A stretch of DNA of 64,000 nucleotides from Albula goreensis (Eukaryota; Chordata; Actinopteri; Albuliformes; Albulidae), in NCBI GenBank assembly GCA_022829145.1, contig CM040763.1:9967141-10031140 (forward strand), read 5' to 3'. The notes beneath the pieces were generated by a model. The model was not told the origin of the DNA. It made no database searches and was given only the letters and a program-made list of their open reading frames with translations. Positions 60,386 through 64,000 of this stretch are shown one piece after another (position 1 is the stretch's first letter; the number at the start of each line of letters is the position of its first letter). The position numbers and the translations under genes are program-made.

Positions 60386-61942
60386 CAGGGCTATAGCAGT
60401 GTGAGAGACAGGCTGGCTGCTGCACACCTCCAACAAGACTCCATTCAGCACCAGCCTGCGGCATCTGCTGATGTTCAGCCAAAGCTCTTTCATGTTTGGG
60501 TTTGCTGGTTTAGCCCTATATCCTGCTATTCGCTCAGACTCAAGGTCCAAGACATAGTTTGTGATCTATCCAAGGAAGCGTAGAGGCCATGACTGCATCA
60601 TCTTACCACATAACCGCTGCCAGGGTTTCTCTTAAATGGCCAGTCCTCATATAACCAGCATCTGGCTCAATTTAAAAAAAAAAAAAAAAACATTCTCAGT
60701 GGAAACATAAAAAATCCCTCTTGTAGGTCAGATAAATATAGCTTTGATTACTAACAGAACCATCTATATGTATTTGTTTACAAAATTATACATTTCCCTA
60801 AACATCTGACAGACATTTCTATCTCTGCATTGCTTATAAATTTGCTTATATTGATTAAAACTGAGAAATAGACTACATACAAATACAAAAGTGTAAGTTA
60901 ACTACTAAATATGATATTGTTTTTGGTATGCTCAGACAATACTTACATAATTTTGTATATAATCTGTCAGTGTATAATATTTAGTACAGAGATCACAGGC
61001 TCCACTAACAAATATTATTATCTGCTACAAAGCATATGTTATAAGTACAAAAGCACAGTTTTGAAAAAAGAATGGTGTGAATCACTCATACGAGCTGAGA
61101 AGCGTGGTACTTTCTGTTGACATGAGGAATGACAGCTATGTCCAGAAGTTTACATTGGCGAGGAAACAATTGGCTCAGCATCACTGGGCTAAAATTAATT
61201 GGAAAGCTGGTTAAACTCATCAGTCTCATGACTCTGGTGACTTCCCTGGCAAACGTTGACTCCGTGTTCCCTGCCACAGCAATGGCAACATGCGACTGCC
61301 CATCTATAGTCTGAAGAACAGGAAAGGCTAGTCACCATGTGAATGACTCACGTGTCCAATGTGTGACTGCTTTCTCCTGAGTGTGAGGGGGAGGTCCTCT
61401 GAGGTAGCTGATTACATAGTTCAGTCAAGGCTGGAGAAAGATTTCCAACTCTCACCAAAGACATAATGATGTACATGCAATGGGACCTGTTCCAACATCT
61501 CCAATTCATTCATTACATTAACATACAATAAATAAAGTGTCCCATTCAGTCTTGCAAACAGCCATTTAGCTTTTTGGTGCGTGACAGCTGAAAAAGCCCA
61601 CATGACCTGCAAAGCTAGCTGACATTGTCCAAAAATATATGTCTATGAATATTCAATTAATGCACACTCTATCCTCAATGCTATAAAATGGGAGTTTGCA
61701 TAGTTTCCATATGATGCAGTGAAATGTACGCATGAGATATGGGCAAACATTGAATGATAAATTATATTTGATGTCAATCAAAGTTCACTCTCCCAGAGAG
61801 AGGTGCTGGTGCACATTACAAGGTCACTTACCTATATAGGAGCAGAGACATGTGACAACCTTGAGTAAGGATTTAGTCATGCATCACATGTATGCTGCCT
61901 TACTTTCCATGCTATGAATAGCAACTCATAACTATCTTTGAG
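60386..61942. other. Gene-free stretch
   Basis: No gene recognised. A run of 17 A lies at 60,674-60,690 with no recognisable retroposon body upstream. About 61,120-61,330 is unique and balanced. Confidence 0.5.
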
Positions 61943-62060
61943 CCTCCAGGGTGGTGCATCCAACTACAGCACTAGTCCTTGGTCGAATCCTGCCTGTGTT
62001 AGAGCCAGCTGTATCCAGTACTTCTGAAGGATGACAGCCAAATTTAACAGGGTTCATAAG
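61943..62060 (+). mobile_element. tRNA-derived SINE head
   Basis: CCTCCAGGGTGGTGCATCCA (box A region) is followed about 30 bases later by TTGGTCGAATCCTGCC, a near-consensus RNA polymerase III box B. The usual GCCAGCTGTGACC-type linker is present as GCCAGCTGTATCC. The body after about 62,020 is too diverged to follow. The shortened box A to box B spacing argues against a functional tRNA. Confidence 0.55.
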
Positions 62061-62462
62061 GAATTGGTAGCTGATTATACATACTTCTAAGAACGCTCTG
62101 TGCTCTCGCAAATAAATAGAGGGCCATCATTTCACATAACTGAGCATTTAGAAGTGCTGTTAAAGATACTTAATCATGCCGCATTATGATTGAGGATTCT
62201 GGGGGACGGACACCTGATAAGAAAGTGTGAAAGGATCAGTACTGCTTTTTAAACATGTATCTCTCATTTTTTATCCCCTTAATCTACATATGCAATCAGT
62301 TCTACTGTGCAACTCCCCTACAGACTCAGGAACAAGTGGCTGCACAAGTGAGTCTTACAATTCACGTGGCAACTGGCCTTTACTGTTTTTACTACTGCAC
62401 ATGCAATTGCCATTTCATAGTGGCCTATATTGTCATAGGAATGCATGCAATCGGTTGCTTTT
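62061..62462. other. Gene-free stretch between two SINEs
   Basis: No feature recognised. Confidence 0.5.
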
Positions 62463-62840
62463 GGGTGGTGCATGGGGTAAAGCCATAGGTCTGTGTTGTA
62501 CCTGTACTACCTACAGCTGTGAATTTGAGTGCCATCTATGCTATTATACATTGGCAATGCAACATCGGGCTCAGCTTCATCTGGTTAGGCAGCTGGGTAA
62601 GGTAGTTTAACTCATCGGTCTCTCTTGCTCCCTCTCCTGGCGGGCCAGACACCTGCAGCTTCACTCAGCATTGACTCTGCACTCCTCCAATTCCAGACAG
62701 GCAGAGATTCAGCCTTGCCACTGAGGGTGATTGGTGTCATGACCAGCACTACCCCGATTCTTGGGCGCTGCATGGACCTGCAACCAGCTGCACAGAGAGC
62801 ACTCCACTATTACCCATTATTCAATATCTAACTCATGGGC
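62463..62840 (+). mobile_element. Near-full-length tRNA-derived SINE
   Basis: The head has GGTGGTGCATGGGGTAAAGC (box A) and, about 45 bases on, GAATTTGAGTGCC (box B with two or so changes). The body carries GGGCTCAGCTTCATCTGG, then GCTCATCGGTCTCTCTTGCT, CTCCTGGCGGGCCAGACACC and TGCAGC. This order matches fish tRNA-SINE bodies in which TTGGCTCAGC, GCTCATCG, GGCGGGCC and GCGCCTGCAG follow each other. It continues through GCATGGACCTGCAACCAGCT to about 62,840. No target duplication was identified. Frames read through it are chance. Confidence 0.7.
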
Positions 62841-63619
62841 TGATCCTCACAGCCAAAGAACATTCTACTGGATCCATAATTAGCCAGGTGAAAAGACATA
62901 ACTTGGGTGTTAAGAGAAAGTGTCAATTTCACAACCACTTAGTCCTTAAATAACAGCGCCAGGTTCTTCCAAAAACCCTTGGAAGGGTAACTGCTATAAA
63001 TGCACTCATATTCAAAGGTAACCCCCAGATGTGTGTCCCAGCGTAACCCGGTCTGATGTGAACCTCCAGCATTGTGACAGATTTAGAGTTTGACCATTTC
63101 CACTCTCAGCTGATGAGCTGCAAAATTTATTCAGAGCCAGTCAAGTATTTCAACTTCTGCCCTCCTTCCCTGGCCTGAAATAGGGTTGCATACAAAAATG
63201 TGTTTGTGTGTGAGTGCGTACATAAACTCACCCATCCTCACATGTTTATGTTTACACGTAACAAAAGCCTGGTTGTTTATACGCATATACAAATACATGT
63301 CTGTTCGATCTTTCTGTCAAATTTGCATTTATATCAATGCAGCCATCTTTTTGAAGAGGCAAGACAAAAATCAGGCGGAAACAGTTTGCCATAGTAAACT
63401 TATTACCTGAAAACTTGCTTCTTCGAAATCCCACAACAAAAGGTATACATTTATTGTGGTTTCCTGCTTTGCAAACCTCTGTACAATGTCAGCTGAGCCA
63501 CTCGTTTCATTGTATCTGTAGTAAAAACAAAATATTTCTAATATTGTTTGCCTGGCTACAACCATTTATAAACTGGGCCTAACTGACAGCAATCTTGATT
63601 TGGTAAATTTTGCACGCGG

Positions 63620-63620
<1 letters not shown>
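62841..63620. other. Gene-free stretch
   Basis: No gene recognised. Short complementary (TG)n/(AC)-rich patches occur at 63,199-63,215. Confidence 0.5.

Positions 63621-63691
<71 letters not shown>
63621..63691. repeat. (CA)n microsatellite, about 35 units
   Basis: Uninterrupted CA array followed by a short interrupted CA patch and (CT)n at 63,708-63,719. Confidence 0.96.
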
Positions 63692-63693
<2 letters not shown>

Positions 63694-63934
63694 GCACACA
63701 CATAAACACTCTCTCTCCCCTTCTGTCACAGCACATTTAAAATGTATCTGCTTTTCAGAATATTTGAGCTCACTGAAAAGTGAAGCAAACGACTCAGATT
63801 TGAATGTAATTCCTTTTGTAAGTAATATTCTTTATCAAAAATATTAACATCTATTAATTTGTGTCCATGGCTGTGACTTGCGGACAGTTCTCAGGCATAA
63901 ATTAATACATTAAACAGTATGTAAATGTGTGCTG
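63692..63934. other. Short gene-free stretch
   Basis: No feature recognised. Confidence 0.5.
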
Positions 63935-64000
63935 TACTACAACTACTACTACTGCTATATTATTACTCATACTACTACTGCTACTACTACTAATAATAAT
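63935..64000. repeat. (TAC)n/(TAA)n trinucleotide repeat, runs off the window
   Basis: Imperfect ACT/TAC units with TGC interruptions, ending in TAA units at the window edge; its full length is not visible. Confidence 0.9.

Noticed and set aside
61943..62000. Functional tRNA gene
   Set aside because: Good box B, but the spacing to box A is too short and there is no paired acceptor stem.
63599..64000. Regulatory meaning for the repeats at the window end
   Set aside because: Only simple-sequence repeats are visible and the region is cut by the window edge.

Overview
The window looks like non-coding vertebrate DNA, most probably from a ray-finned (teleost-type) fish. It is AT-rich and CpG-poor, and it has no long open reading frames, no operons and no ribosome-binding sites. 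It carries many long (CA)n/(GT)n arrays. It also carries a mix of repeat families typical of fish: a 5S-rRNA-derived SINE, several tRNA-derived SINEs, an L2-type LINE, a pogo/Tigger DNA transposon, a PIF/Harbinger element, and MITE-like foldback elements. I recognise no complete protein-coding gene. Family names come from motif memory, not from a database search.

Layout. 0-5 kb: a decayed Tigger transposon on the minus strand (about 1.39-2.39 kb) and a nested-hairpin repeat at 4.4 kb. 5-44 kb: a long gene-free stretch with scattered SINE pieces (17.8, 23.4, 26.0, 29.6 kb), a 322-bp MITE with TA target duplications (38.63-38.95 kb), dinucleotide arrays, perfect inverted repeats, and several blocks of balanced composition that look like candidate conserved non-coding (enhancer-type) elements. 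One of these, at 15.44 kb, holds three clustered TALE-homeodomain (PBX/MEIS-type) sites.

42.2-45.1 kb: the one clearly gene-associated segment. CpG density rises well above background and peaks at 44.28-44.87 kb. Read on the minus strand it has two CCAAT boxes, a TATA-like TTTAAA, about 500 bp of exon-like sequence, and a consensus splice donor (CAG|GTAAGG) at 44,272/44,271. I infer the promoter and first exon of a leftward-transcribed gene whose remaining exons I could not find. If this is right, the candidate regulatory blocks to the left lie in its first intron.

45-64 kb: repeat-rich flank. It holds an L2 reverse-transcriptase relic (46.9-47.9 kb), a 119-bp tandem duplication directly abutting a foldback element (48.74-49.34 kb), a 5S-derived SINE with a CTCF-like motif (51.3 kb), a PIF/Harbinger element with a Myb/SANT-like coding relic (57.6-58.4 kb), and two tRNA-derived SINEs at 62 kb. 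Nothing here resembles a new multi-gene system. The best leads are the putative promoter/first exon, the TALE-site cluster and the candidate conserved blocks.
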